Part shown: in pieces, positions 1 to 6,196 of the stretch
Numbering within the stretch: the stretch's first letter is position 1
How the letters are laid out: each line of letters begins with the position of its first letter
Origin: Sulfurimonas sp.
GTDB lineage: Bacteria > Campylobacterota > Campylobacteria > Campylobacterales > Sulfurimonadaceae
DNA: 7,994 bases
Reading direction: 5' to 3'
Assembly: GCA_030646745.1 (NCBI GenBank)
Contig: JAUSKV010000236.1
Coordinates: 1 to 7,994 of the forward strand
Notes under the pieces: generated by a model
The model's input: only the letters and a program-made list of their open reading frames with translations
Told to the model about the DNA's origin: nothing
The model's database searches: none
Program-made: the position numbers and the translations under genes

Positions 1-53
1 TCAAACATCTCATCACATGATGATTTTAAAACATAACTATCAAAAATCGGCAT
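1..53 (-). CDS. N-terminus of a probable circularly permuted ATP-grasp protein (partial, runs off left edge)
   Basis: Only the first 17 codons are in the window. The ATG (complement of 51-53) follows the TAG stop of the upstream gene with no gap, so the two genes are almost certainly co-transcribed and perhaps translationally coupled. The peptide begins MPIFDSYVLKSSCDEMFD. An early DEMF(D) motif is typical of the start of circularly permuted ATP-grasp proteins (the DUF404/DUF407 group). These are commonly encoded next to transglutaminase-like/DUF2126 proteins and alpha-E proteins, and the group is thought to form amide or peptide bonds on an unknown substrate. The assignment rests on a very short stretch plus gene context. 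The ATP-binding residues themselves lie outside the window. Confidence 0.65.
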   Translation of the reverse strand, partial: MPIFDSYVLKSSCDEMF

Positions 54-3000
54 CTACTGTTTGGCCCACTTTCTTCTCAAATCTAGGGTATTTGGATACT
101 CCATGCTAGGTGTAATGTTTTGGAAATAGAACACCTTTTTGCCCTCGGGTTTCTCTTTTGTCAGCACTGCTCTTGAAGCACCGTTTACATCAATTAAACT
201 CTGTTTTACAACTGCAGCAGAGACATATTCAAGTTCGCCCTGTGTATGGTTAAAATCCCAAAATCTGCTGATTTTTCTTGATTCTGCTTCATAACTGTTG
301 ACCGGAAACGAATCATAAGTGCGTCCCCCCGGGTGCGATACAAAGTAGCTCATGCCGCCGATAGATCTCTGATTCCATTTATCAACGACATCAAATGTCA
401 AAGGAGTATCCACCCCGATTGTAGGATGAAGCGCAGACCATGGCTGCCATGCTTTGTATTTGACACCTGCCACAAACTCTCCCTCAACTCCGGTAGGGCT
501 GAGCGGAACAACGACAGAGTTACATGTGAGCACATAGCGTTCAGGTACAAAGTTAGTTACTTTTACCTGTACACGCTCTAACGAAGAGTCAACATAGCGA
601 GCAGTTCCCTGAGAACCGCTTTCCTCGCCGAGCACATGCCAAGGCTCAATCGCGGCACGAAGTTCAAGATGGAAGTTCTCAACCGTAGCCATTCCATAAA
701 GTGGAAATCTAAACTCAAAGAACGGGTCGAACCAGTCAAGTTCAAACGCATACCCTTCATTGTTTAAAAACTCTACAATGTCTCGAATATCCTCTTTAAC
801 ATAATGTTCCAACAGAAATTTATCATGGAGCTGTGTTCCCCAGCGAACGAGTTTATGTTTGTAAGGTTTTTTCCAAAACAGCGATACAAGTGTTCTCACA
901 AGCAGCATCTGTAAAAGTGCCATTTGTGAGTGTGGCGGCATGTCAAAGGCACGAAGCTCTAAAATTCCAAGTCGTCCCGTGCTAGAATCGGGCGAATAGA
1001 GCTTGTCGATACAGAACTCCGAACGGTGCGTATTTCCCGTTATATCGGTTAACATGTGACGGAAGAGTCTATCTGTGAGCCAAAAAGGGACTTCCTGATC
1101 TTGTGGAATTTGCGAAAAGGCAATTTCTAACTCATAAAGATTCTCTAATCTCCCCTCATCCACGCGAGGCGCTTGCGATGTCGGACCGATAAAAGCACCC
1201 GAAAATAGGTAGGAGAGACCCGGATGGTGTTGCCAAAATGTGAGAAGACTGCGAAGAAGTTCAGGGCGTCTGAGAAGCGGACTGTCTGAGGGTTTCATAG
1301 CTCCGATTGTTACATGGTTTCCACCGCCCGTGCCCGTATGTTTTCCGTCAAGCATAAACTTCTCTGTGCCTAGACGGGATTGTCTTGCATCCTCATAGAG
1401 TGTAAAAAGGTTATCACTCAAATCTTTCCAAGAAGTTGCCGGCTGGATATTTACTTCAATTACGCCTGGATCAGGTGTAACTTTAATGGTTTCAAGTCTT
1501 AAATCATGCGGCGGTTCATACCCCTCTAACACAATTTTGATATCCAGTTTTTTTGCAACAGCTTCAATAGAAACTGCAAGATCCAAAAATGCTTCGGTAT
1601 GATTGAGCGGCGGCAAAAAGATATAAAGTTTTCCGTCTCTTACCTCTACATTCAGAGCAGTTCGTACAAAAACATCATCTTGCGGGTCTTGAAGACCCTG
1701 CTTTTTCATCTCTTCATGTCTTTTTTTAGCATTCTGTCTTAGTTTGCTAAATTTTGCAACTTCTGCAAAAAGGTCAGGTTCAAAATGGAGCGGCAACTCC
1801 TCTTTAGGTTTTTGTGAGAGAGAATCCATAGGAAGTCTAAGCCCGATTGGAGAGTTTCCGGGTATTAAAAAGAGCTCTCCTCTTCTAAATTTCCATCCTG
1901 AGGTTACCCATTTTGTCTCTCCGAAATTGAGAGGAAGAATATAACCAACCTCCTTATTTAGCCCTTGAGAGAGGACTTTTGCTATATTTTGTCTCTCAAG
2001 CGAATCGTTTAAATCTGCCTTCATCGGGTCAATATCAAAAGGGAGTTCAGCCTCTTTCATAATATAATGAATCGGGTCTTCGTATGCTTTTACAACATTT
2101 TTATCGCTCACCCCCAGCGTGAGTGCTAGCTCTTTGATAAAGGCATGGGCATCCTCAGTCGTATAGGCATGCTTTTCATTCATATCTGCAAAAAGCTCCG
2201 GATTTTTCCAGATTTGTTTGCCGTCTTTTCTCCAGATAATAGAGGTCTGCCATCTAGGAATCGGCTCACCCGGATACCATTTTCCTTGAGCATAATGAAG
2301 CAATCCACCTTTTGTAAAAGAAGCTAAAAGTTTTCGTGAGAGTTTATCTGCAAGCTCTCTTTTGTGTGCGCCATCCGCATCTGTATTCCACTCCGGCGAC
2401 TCCATGTCATCGATGGAAACAAAAGTCGGTTCACCGCCCATTGAAAGTCTGACATCATTGGCTTCAAGCTCTTTGTCCACCTCGAATCCAAGTTTATAAA
2501 TGGCATCCCATTGGTCGTCTCTGTAGGGCTTGCTTACACGGGGAGATTCAAAAATTCTAGTAACCGTATTTGAGTATTCAAACTCTGTTTCACATTTGTC
2601 GCTCATCCCTTCTATGGCATGTGCGCTCTCAAATGACGGAGTACATGCAAGTGGGATATGACCCTCACCGGCAAAAAGTCCACTGGTAGAATCAAGCCCA
2701 AGCCATCCTGCACCGGGGATATAAACCTCTGTCCATGCATGGAGGTCTGTAAAATCTTCCTGTGGACCGCTAGGTCCATCGAGTGACTCAATGTCTGACT
2801 TCAATTGCACCAAATAACCTGATACAAATCTCGCTGCCAGACCTAAATGACGAAGCACTTGAACGAAAAGCCAAGCGTAATCTCTACAGCTTCCAAGCTT
2901 GTTTCCAAGCGTGATTTCACAAGGCTGAACACCACTCTCAAGTCTTATTGTGTAGTTGAGGTATTTGTAAATTTCAGTATTTAAGTAAACTAAAAAGTCG

Positions 3001-3425
3001 TTTATAGGTCTCTCTTTTAAATCAAGAGTTTTAATAAATTTTTGTAATTTTTTGCCATCTTCTGTAATTTCAAGGTATGGAATGAGCTCTTTTTTTAACT
3101 CATCTTTGTACTCAAACGGATAATTTGCTGCGTAATCATCAACAAAAAAATCAAACGGATTGATGGTAATTAAATCGGCAATAATCTCTACATCAATTCC
3201 AAACTCTTTTACCTTCTCAGGAAATACAATTCTCGCAAGATAGTTCCCAAACGGGTCTTGCTGCCAATTTATAAAATGGTTTTCAGGCGTGATTTTTAAA
3301 GAGTATGATTCAATAGGTGTTCGACTGTGCGGAGCTGGACGAAGTCTTATTATATGGGGAGAAAGAGATATATATCTATCATATTTGTAATGTGTTTTAT
3401 GTGAAAGAACAACTTTAAGTGCCAT
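54..3425 (-). CDS. Transglutaminase-like cysteine protein fused to DUF2126 (1123 aa)
   Basis: Residues about 1-90 match the bacterial transglutaminase N-terminal beta domain (opening with HKTHYKYDRYISLSPHIIRLRP split over this region). Residues about 140-260 are the transglutaminase core, with the Cys-His-Asp triad visible as C180 (GSCRDYAW), H229 (DLHAWTEVY) and D245 (GLDSTSG). From about residue 318 to the end is DUF2126, opening with SMGGEPTFVSIDD and carrying a glycine-rich GTGGGNHVT at 698-706 after PDPGVIEVNIQPATSW (651-666). The Gly-rich and Asn/His-containing motif is reminiscent of glutamine-synthetase-like ligases, but that is only an inference. There is no signal peptide, so a cytoplasmic protein is likely. 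The ATG at 3425 has a strong AAGGGG site (3431-3436) 5 nt upstream. About 1100 residues is normal for this fusion. The substrate is unknown; the family is thought to make or cut amide/peptide bonds together with the ATP-grasp protein encoded next. The gene looks richer in GC than the right half of the window. Confidence 0.9.
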   Translation of the reverse strand: MALKVVLSHKTHYKYDRYISLSPHIIRLRPAPHSRTPIESYSLKITPENHFINWQQDPFGNYLARIVFPEKVKEFGIDVEIIADLITINPFDFFVDDYAANYPFEYKDELKKELIPYLEITEDGKKLQKFIKTLDLKERPINDFLVYLNTEIYKYLNYTIRLESGVQPCEITLGNKLGSCRDYAWLFVQVLRHLGLAARFVSGYLVQLKSDIESLDGPSGPQEDFTDLHAWTEVYIPGAGWLGLDSTSGLFAGEGHIPLACTPSFESAHAIEGMSDKCETEFEYSNTVTRIFESPRVSKPYRDDQWDAIYKLGFEVDKELEANDVRLSMGGEPTFVSIDDMESPEWNTDADGAHKRELADKLSRKLLASFTKGGLLHYAQGKWYPGEPIPRWQTSIIWRKDGKQIWKNPELFADMNEKHAYTTEDAHAFIKELALTLGVSDKNVVKAYEDPIHYIMKEAELPFDIDPMKADLNDSLERQNIAKVLSQGLNKEVGYILPLNFGETKWVTSGWKFRRGELFLIPGNSPIGLRLPMDSLSQKPKEELPLHFEPDLFAEVAKFSKLRQNAKKRHEEMKKQGLQDPQDDVFVRTALNVEVRDGKLYIFLPPLNHTEAFLDLAVSIEAVAKKLDIKIVLEGYEPPHDLRLETIKVTPDPGVIEVNIQPATSWKDLSDNLFTLYEDARQSRLGTEKFMLDGKHTGTGGGNHVTIGAMKPSDSPLLRRPELLRSLLTFWQHHPGLSYLFSGAFIGPTSQAPRVDEGRLENLYELEIAFSQIPQDQEVPFWLTDRLFRHMLTDITGNTHRSEFCIDKLYSPDSSTGRLGILELRAFDMPPHSQMALLQMLLVRTLVSLFWKKPYKHKLVRWGTQLHDKFLLEHYVKEDIRDIVEFLNNEGYAFELDWFDPFFEFRFPLYGMATVENFHLELRAAIEPWHVLGEESGSQGTARYVDSSLERVQVKVTNFVPERYVLTCNSVVVPLSPTGVEGEFVAGVKYKAWQPWSALHPTIGVDTPLTFDVVDKWNQRSIGGMSYFVSHPGGRTYDSFPVNSYEAESRKISRFWDFNHTQGELEYVSAAVVKQSLIDVNGASRAVLTKEKPEGKKVFYFQNITPSMEYPNTLDLRRKWAKQ

Positions 3426-3546
3426 ATTTTCCCCTTAAAAAAGCGGTAATTAAAAAAGACTCAACCACCGACAATAATTTACTAAATAATAGAAACATTT
3501 AAAATAAATTGTCACTACAAACATGTATGAATAATTAACTGTTCTT

Positions 3547-3574
3547 ATTATACACTCATTTTTTTAAGTTTACA
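3547..3574 (-). promoter_or_regulatory. Candidate promoter for the transglutaminase/DUF2126 operon
   Basis: On the minus strand TGTAAA (3569-3574) is followed after 16 nt by TATAAT (3547-3552), the latter preceded by a TG as in extended -10 promoters. It lies about 120 nt upstream of the ATG at 3425. The -35 match is weak, which is usual in this bacterial group. The position in the divergent gap with pyrF supports it; no regulator site is apparent. Confidence 0.4.
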
Positions 3575-3626
3575 TGTGTGCGAGCAGACAAAACAGCCTC
3601 TTGCGCTAAACAAATTATAGTTAAAA

Positions 3627-3635
3627 TGGTACAAT
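3627..3635 (+). promoter_or_regulatory. Extended -10 promoter of pyrF
   Basis: TGGTACAAT is an extended -10 element (TGn plus TACAAT at 3630-3635), 24 nt before the pyrF start codon. The short leader holds a purine-rich GAAAGAGAA stretch as the ribosome site. No clear -35 hexamer is present at 17 nt. I see no attenuator or leader peptide in the short leader. Confidence 0.5.
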
Positions 3636-3659
3636 TTCATAAAAAAAGAAAGAGAAATT

Positions 3660-4343
3660 ATGGAACTTTGTGTAGCACTTGATTTACCGACAAAAGAAGA
3701 AAATTTAGAATTAGTTCGGGCAATAAAAGAGTATGATGTTTGGCTAAAAGTTGGCTTTCGCTCCTATATTCGTGATGGAGCCGAGTTTTTAAAAGATATT
3801 AAAAAAATAAATCCTGATTTTAAAATATTTTTGGATTTAAAACTTTATGATATTCCAAACACTATGGCAGATGCCGCTGAATCTATCATGGGGTTGGGTG
3901 TGGATATGTTCAATGTGCATGCAAGTGCCGGAGTAAAGGCTATGAAAATGGTTATGGATAGACTCTCTTCACATGAAAAGAGACCAATCGTTTTGGCAGT
4001 AACTGCCCTCACATCCTTTAATGAAGAAGATTTTATAAAAGTGTACGAAAAAGGTATAGCACAAAAAGCTGACCAATTCGCAAAAGATGCGTATGAGAGT
4101 GGGCTTGACGGTGTAGTTTGTTCTGCATATGAGAGTAAATCTATAAAAAATATAACTTCAAAACAATTTATGACACTCACCCCTGGAATCCGTCCTTTTG
4201 GAGAAGATGTAGGGGATCAAGAGAGAGTGGCTGACATAGCCTATGCACAAAGTGCTTTAGTTGATTTTATTGTTGTAGGTCGCCCAATATATAAATCTGA
4301 AAATCCTGCAGAAGTAGTTAAAAGAATTTTAGAAAATATTTGA
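3660..4343 (+). CDS. pyrF: Orotidine 5'-phosphate decarboxylase
   Basis: PyrF catalyses the last step of de novo UMP synthesis, decarboxylating OMP to UMP in the cytoplasm. At 227 residues the protein has the usual length and the whole family signature. ALDL is near the start (D8), and K30 sits in LKVG. The charged catalytic array D59-K61-D64 lies in FLDLKLYDIPNT. NVHASAG is near residues 85-95, TPGIRP is the phosphate-loop region, and VVGRPIY near the C-terminus carries the phosphate-binding Arg. It is therefore a complete group-I OMP decarboxylase TIM barrel. The ATG at 3660 is preceded by GAAAGAGAA and starts right at the conserved beta-1 strand. The gene is followed on the same strand by tRNA-Ser with its own promoter. 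It is divergent from, and functionally unrelated to, the gene on its left. Confidence 0.97.
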   Translation: MELCVALDLPTKEENLELVRAIKEYDVWLKVGFRSYIRDGAEFLKDIKKINPDFKIFLDLKLYDIPNTMADAAESIMGLGVDMFNVHASAGVKAMKMVMDRLSSHEKRPIVLAVTALTSFNEEDFIKVYEKGIAQKADQFAKDAYESGLDGVVCSAYESKSIKNITSKQFMTLTPGIRPFGEDVGDQERVADIAYAQSALVDFIVVGRPIYKSENPAEVVKRILENI

Positions 4344-4386
4344 TTTATTTTTACTATTTTTAAGCTAAACATTATAAAAAGATGAT

Positions 4387-4392
4387 TATAAT
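4387..4392 (+). promoter_or_regulatory. -10 element of the tRNA-Ser promoter
   Basis: A perfect TATAAT lies 14 nt upstream of the mature tRNA 5' end, so transcription would begin about 7-8 nt before the tRNA. No good -35 box is seen. The GCCCTC just downstream is a GC-rich stretch at the expected start region. Confidence 0.55.
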
Positions 4393-4406
4393 TGCCCTCT
4401 TCAAAT

Positions 4407-4496
4407 GGACGAGTGGGTGAGCGGCTGAAACCACATCCCTGCTAAGGATGCGTACTGGTAACGGTACCGAGAGTTCGAACCTCTCCTCGTCCACCA
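4407..4496 (+). tRNA. tRNA-Ser (anticodon GCU), CCA encoded
   Basis: The 90-nt cloverleaf folds by eye. The acceptor stem is GGACGAG/CTCGTCC (4407-4413 with 4486-4492). The anticodon stem CATCC/GGATG flanks the loop CTGCTAA, with GCT at 4441-4443. A long class-II variable arm (4451-4468) carries a GTAC/GTAC helix. The T-arm is GAGAG, TTCGAAC, CTCTC (4469-4485). CCA is encoded at 4494-4496. It reads AGC/AGU serine codons. The discriminator base (4493) is A, whereas G is usual for bacterial tRNA-Ser. The gene is intact, and its 3' end lies 88 nt from the C-terminal end of an integrase remnant, so it is a likely attachment target. Confidence 0.96.
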
Positions 4497-4561
4497 CTGA
4501 AGAAATAATCCCCTAAAATAGCATTTTCTAAACCATCTAAAAATTTACTGTGTCATTTTTG

Positions 4562-4576
4562 TGTCAACTTGTGACA
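4562..4576. repeat. TGTCA-N5-TGACA inverted repeat next to tRNA-Ser
   Basis: TGTCA (4562-4566) and TGACA (4572-4576) form a perfect inverted pair with a 5-nt spacer, and another TGTCA lies just before it (4551-4555). They fill the gap between the tRNA-Ser 3' end and the integrase remnant stop. The same pentamers recur around the second remnant, so an integrase or excisionase arm site is a possibility. Five-base arms alone are weak evidence. Confidence 0.4.
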
Positions 4577-4584
4577 TTACCTTT

Positions 4585-4950
4585 CTAAAAAACCAGCTTT
4601 TTTGATATCTCTTTGGGAATATACCTAGCATACTTTTGAAGTGTAATTGAACTATCTTTATGCCCTAACATTTTAGAGACCCAAAGTATATCTTCATTAT
4701 TTGAAAGCATCTGACTTGCAAAAGTATGCCTCATCTGATATAAGTTTCTACGATTATTCTTATTCATAGAAAAGCTAATCTTTGTAAACTCATCAAGCGT
4801 TGGCTTATTTTCTTTTTCAAAGAACTCACCCATAAACAATTGTTTCTGAATCTGTGGAATTATCTGCTTTTGCAGAATAGTTCTATTTTTGCCAGTATCT
4901 TTCATTTTCATAGACTTACGAACCATTTGTCCGTTGTGTGAAAAGTGTAA
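4585..4950 (-). pseudogene. Tyrosine recombinase/integrase, C-terminal remnant facing tRNA-Ser
   Basis: The open frame runs from just after an in-frame TAA (complement of 4951-4953) to a TAG at 4585-4587; the first ATG is at 4926 and gives 113 residues. The C-terminal catalytic half of a phage-type integrase is clear. The second catalytic Arg is R66 in YQMRHTFASQM, H89 lies in KMLGHKD, and the nucleophile is Y99 in LQKYARY (numbered from the ATG). The core-binding domain and the first catalytic Arg are missing, so the protein cannot be an active recombinase. A full-length relative would have roughly 250 more residues upstream. The frame has no obvious ribosome site and is abruptly replaced upstream by AT-rich non-coding sequence. 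Its stop lies 88 nt from the tRNA-Ser 3' end, the usual place for an integrase that targeted this tRNA. It is homologous to the remnant at 4998-5441. Confidence 0.85.
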
Positions 4951-4997
4951 TTATAAATTATTATTTCTTGATATTATTTTCATTTTTTATCCTTTAA

Positions 4998-5441
4998 GAT
5001 ATTGAAAAGAGAGAATTTCATATTCAAAGAAGCGTTCGCAAAGGTTTAGAAACTTTGCCAAAAACAACAAGTTCCATTAGAACTGTTGAAATGATTGACG
5101 CTGTGATTGAGTTCTTTCAAAACCAATATGAGCTTACGGGTTTAAAAAATAGCTATGTATTTCTGACTAAAACTGATAATAGTTTCTATGATGCAAAAAC
5201 TATAAGAGCACATAGTTGGATGAGAACCTTGAAAGAAGCCAATATCGAATATAGACCGCTTTATTAAACAAGACACTCATTCGCTTCACAAATGATTCAA
5301 AATGGCGAAGATATTATATGGGTAGCTAGTATGCTCGGACACAGTTCACCAAAGATGACACTCGACAAATATGCTAAATATGTAAAGAGTGAAACTAAGA
5401 AGAGAGGTACTTTTATTTCAAATGTTATGTGTACTGAATGA
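4998..5441 (+). pseudogene. Tyrosine recombinase/integrase, C-terminal remnant with an internal stop
   Basis: The frame opens after a TAA at 4995-4997 and reads DIEKREFHIQRSVRKGLETL, then PKTTSSIRTV, the typical beta-sheet stretch just after the first catalytic Arg of phage-type integrases. It is broken by TAA at 5265-5267. The same frame then continues TRHSFASQM (Arg codon 5271-5273), SMLGH (His 5340-5342) and LDKYAKY (nucleophilic Tyr codon 5370-5372) to a TGA at 5439-5441. The paralogue at 4585-4950 has Gln at the stop position (YQMRH), so a single CAA to TAA change explains the break. The N-terminal part is also missing, so the gene is dead twice over. A hand alignment of the two remnants around the RH...Y region gives 25 identities in 42 positions. 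Its 3' end lies 68 nt from the orphan tRNA fragment. Confidence 0.88.
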
Positions 5442-5458
5442 CACCGATGTGACACCGA
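5439..5458 (+). repeat. Tandem TGACACCGA pair at the integrase remnant stop
   Basis: TGACACCGA occurs at 5439-5447 and again at 5450-5458, a period of 11 nt, close to one helical turn. The first copy contains the TGA stop of the integrase remnant. The motif resembles the TGACACCA at the 3' end of the tRNA fragment (complement of 5510-5517). It may be a protein-binding repeat belonging to the old attachment region. Confidence 0.4.
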
Positions 5459-5509
5459 GTAATCTTTAGGTCTTTATAAAGTTCGCAATATAGGGAGTTT
5501 AAAGATAAG

Positions 5510-5553
5510 TGGTGTCAGAGGGGGGACTCGAACCCCCGACCCCGGCTTATGAG
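5510..5553 (-). other. Orphan 3' half of a CAU-anticodon tRNA, probable att-site remnant
   Basis: Read on the minus strand, the segment gives an anticodon loop CTCATAA, then GCCGG, a short variable loop GGTC, a T-arm GGGGG/TTCGAGT/CCCCC, an acceptor 3' strand CTCTGAC, discriminator A and CCA (complement of 5510-5512). The expected 5' half (D-arm, acceptor 5' strand GTCAGAG, anticodon-stem 5' strand CCGGC) is absent: the sequence before the loop does not pair with GCCGG. Homology therefore stops in or just beyond the anticodon loop, the classic boundary for tyrosine-recombinase integration into tRNA genes. The CAU loop suggests tRNA-Met or tRNA-Ile2; an intact copy should exist elsewhere in the genome. 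It is not a functional tRNA. Confidence 0.8.
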
Positions 5554-5593
5554 AACGATAATGAAGCCCAATAATAGGCTAAAATAGGGGTTG

Positions 5594-5667
5594 TGTCACT
5601 TACAATTAACGCTAATTAGTGACAATTTCTAAATTTTTGGTGACACTTTAGGTGACACTTTCTGACA
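5594..5667. repeat. Cluster of TGTCA/TGACA repeats, candidate recombinase or regulator sites
   Basis: TGTCACT (5594-5600) and AGTGACA (5618-5624) form a perfect 7-bp inverted repeat over a 17-nt spacer. They are followed by two near-tandem copies of GGTGACACTTT (5639-5649 and 5651-5661, period 12), and then another TGACA (5663-5667). The cluster lies between the orphan tRNA fragment and the stop of the GNAT gene, outside any coding region. The spacing near one helical turn suits a multi-site DNA-binding protein such as an integrase arm-binding domain, but no binder is identified. Confidence 0.5.
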
Positions 5668-5683
5668 ATATTAATGATAGTTT

Positions 5684-6196
5684 TTATAATAAAGTTGGGT
5701 CTTCATCCAAAAGATTAAATACCATATAATCTTCATACTCATTCTTACCAGAACCAGGTATATTTACAAAACCGTACTCATTGTATATGGTTCTCATTTT
5801 ATTGCTTATTGGAACTAAATAGACATGATTAATAGCCACTAACTTTTGAATATCTATTGCTACATTAATTACATAGTCAAGTAGCAAAAAACTATATTTT
5901 GTATTTGAAAATTCTTCTATTTTTGACCTATATTCAGATTTTAAGTATAAAAACTCAATGATAATACCAGGAACATTATCAATATCATCATGAGTGGTTT
6001 TTAATGCAAAAAATCCAAAAGCATTTTCTTTTACTAAGTCATATCCCTCATATATAATAACTTGCTGACAAAAAGCCAATTCTTTAACCAAACTTATATA
6101 TTGTTTTACATGTTCAGAGTCTTTTCTAAAATCAAATTTATCAAAGAACGATTTTAAATTTTCAGCAGTTAAAGGATTTATTGAAATAGTATTCAA
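5684..6196 (-). CDS. GNAT-fold N-acetyltransferase, possible toxin of a toxin-antitoxin pair
   Basis: The 170-residue protein has the GNAT layout. Helical residues are at 10-42, the strand QVIIYEGYDL is at 45-54, and the strand NAFGFFALKTT at 58-68. The central strand GIIIEFLYLKSEYRS (77-91) is followed by helix 3 (LLLDYVINVAIDI, 104-116). VYLVPISNKMRTIYNEYGF (125-143) is the usual beta-5/alpha-4 region that ends near the acetyl-CoA pocket. The canonical RxxGxG/A acetyl-CoA loop is not evident: SNTKYS (97-102) stands there, with an insertion before it. Length and partner resemble the TacT/AtaT-type toxins that acetylate aminoacyl-tRNA, but that function is inference only. The start is TTG at 6196, overlapping the TGA of the 51-residue gene as TTGA, which implies coupled translation. 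A non-toxic acetyltransferase is the main alternative. Confidence 0.7.
   Translation of the reverse strand: MNTISINPLTAENLKSFFDKFDFRKDSEHVKQYISLVKELAFCQQVIIYEGYDLVKENAFGFFALKTTHDDIDNVPGIIIEFLYLKSEYRSKIEEFSNTKYSFLLLDYVINVAIDIQKLVAINHVYLVPISNKMRTIYNEYGFVNIPGSGKNEYEDYMVFNLLDEDPTLL

Noticed and set aside
333..581. Plus-strand frame of 82 codons inside the transglutaminase/DUF2126 gene
   Set aside because: It is antisense to a well-supported coding sequence, has no motif and no ribosome site. The same holds for 1744-1944 and 2145-2327 (plus) and for 578-760 and 2324-2506 (minus).
3845..4180. Minus-strand frame of 111 codons inside pyrF
   Set aside because: It is the antisense shadow of the conserved PyrF barrel; its translation is low-complexity Ser/Ile/Phe-rich with no family resemblance.
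4585..5441. A CRISPR array, insertion sequence or group II intron as the cause of the integrase damage
   Set aside because: There are no regular direct repeats with spacers, no transposase reading frame, no terminal inverted repeats and no reverse-transcriptase motif between or around the fragments.
5510..5580. A complete minus-strand tRNA gene at the CAU-type tRNA sequence
   Set aside because: The 5' half cannot be formed: the bases before the anticodon loop do not pair with GCCGG, and no D-arm or matching GTCAGAG acceptor strand follows.
5565..5580. AGCC...GGCT hairpin as a terminator
   Set aside because: The stem is only 4 bp with an 8-nt loop and has no T-run.
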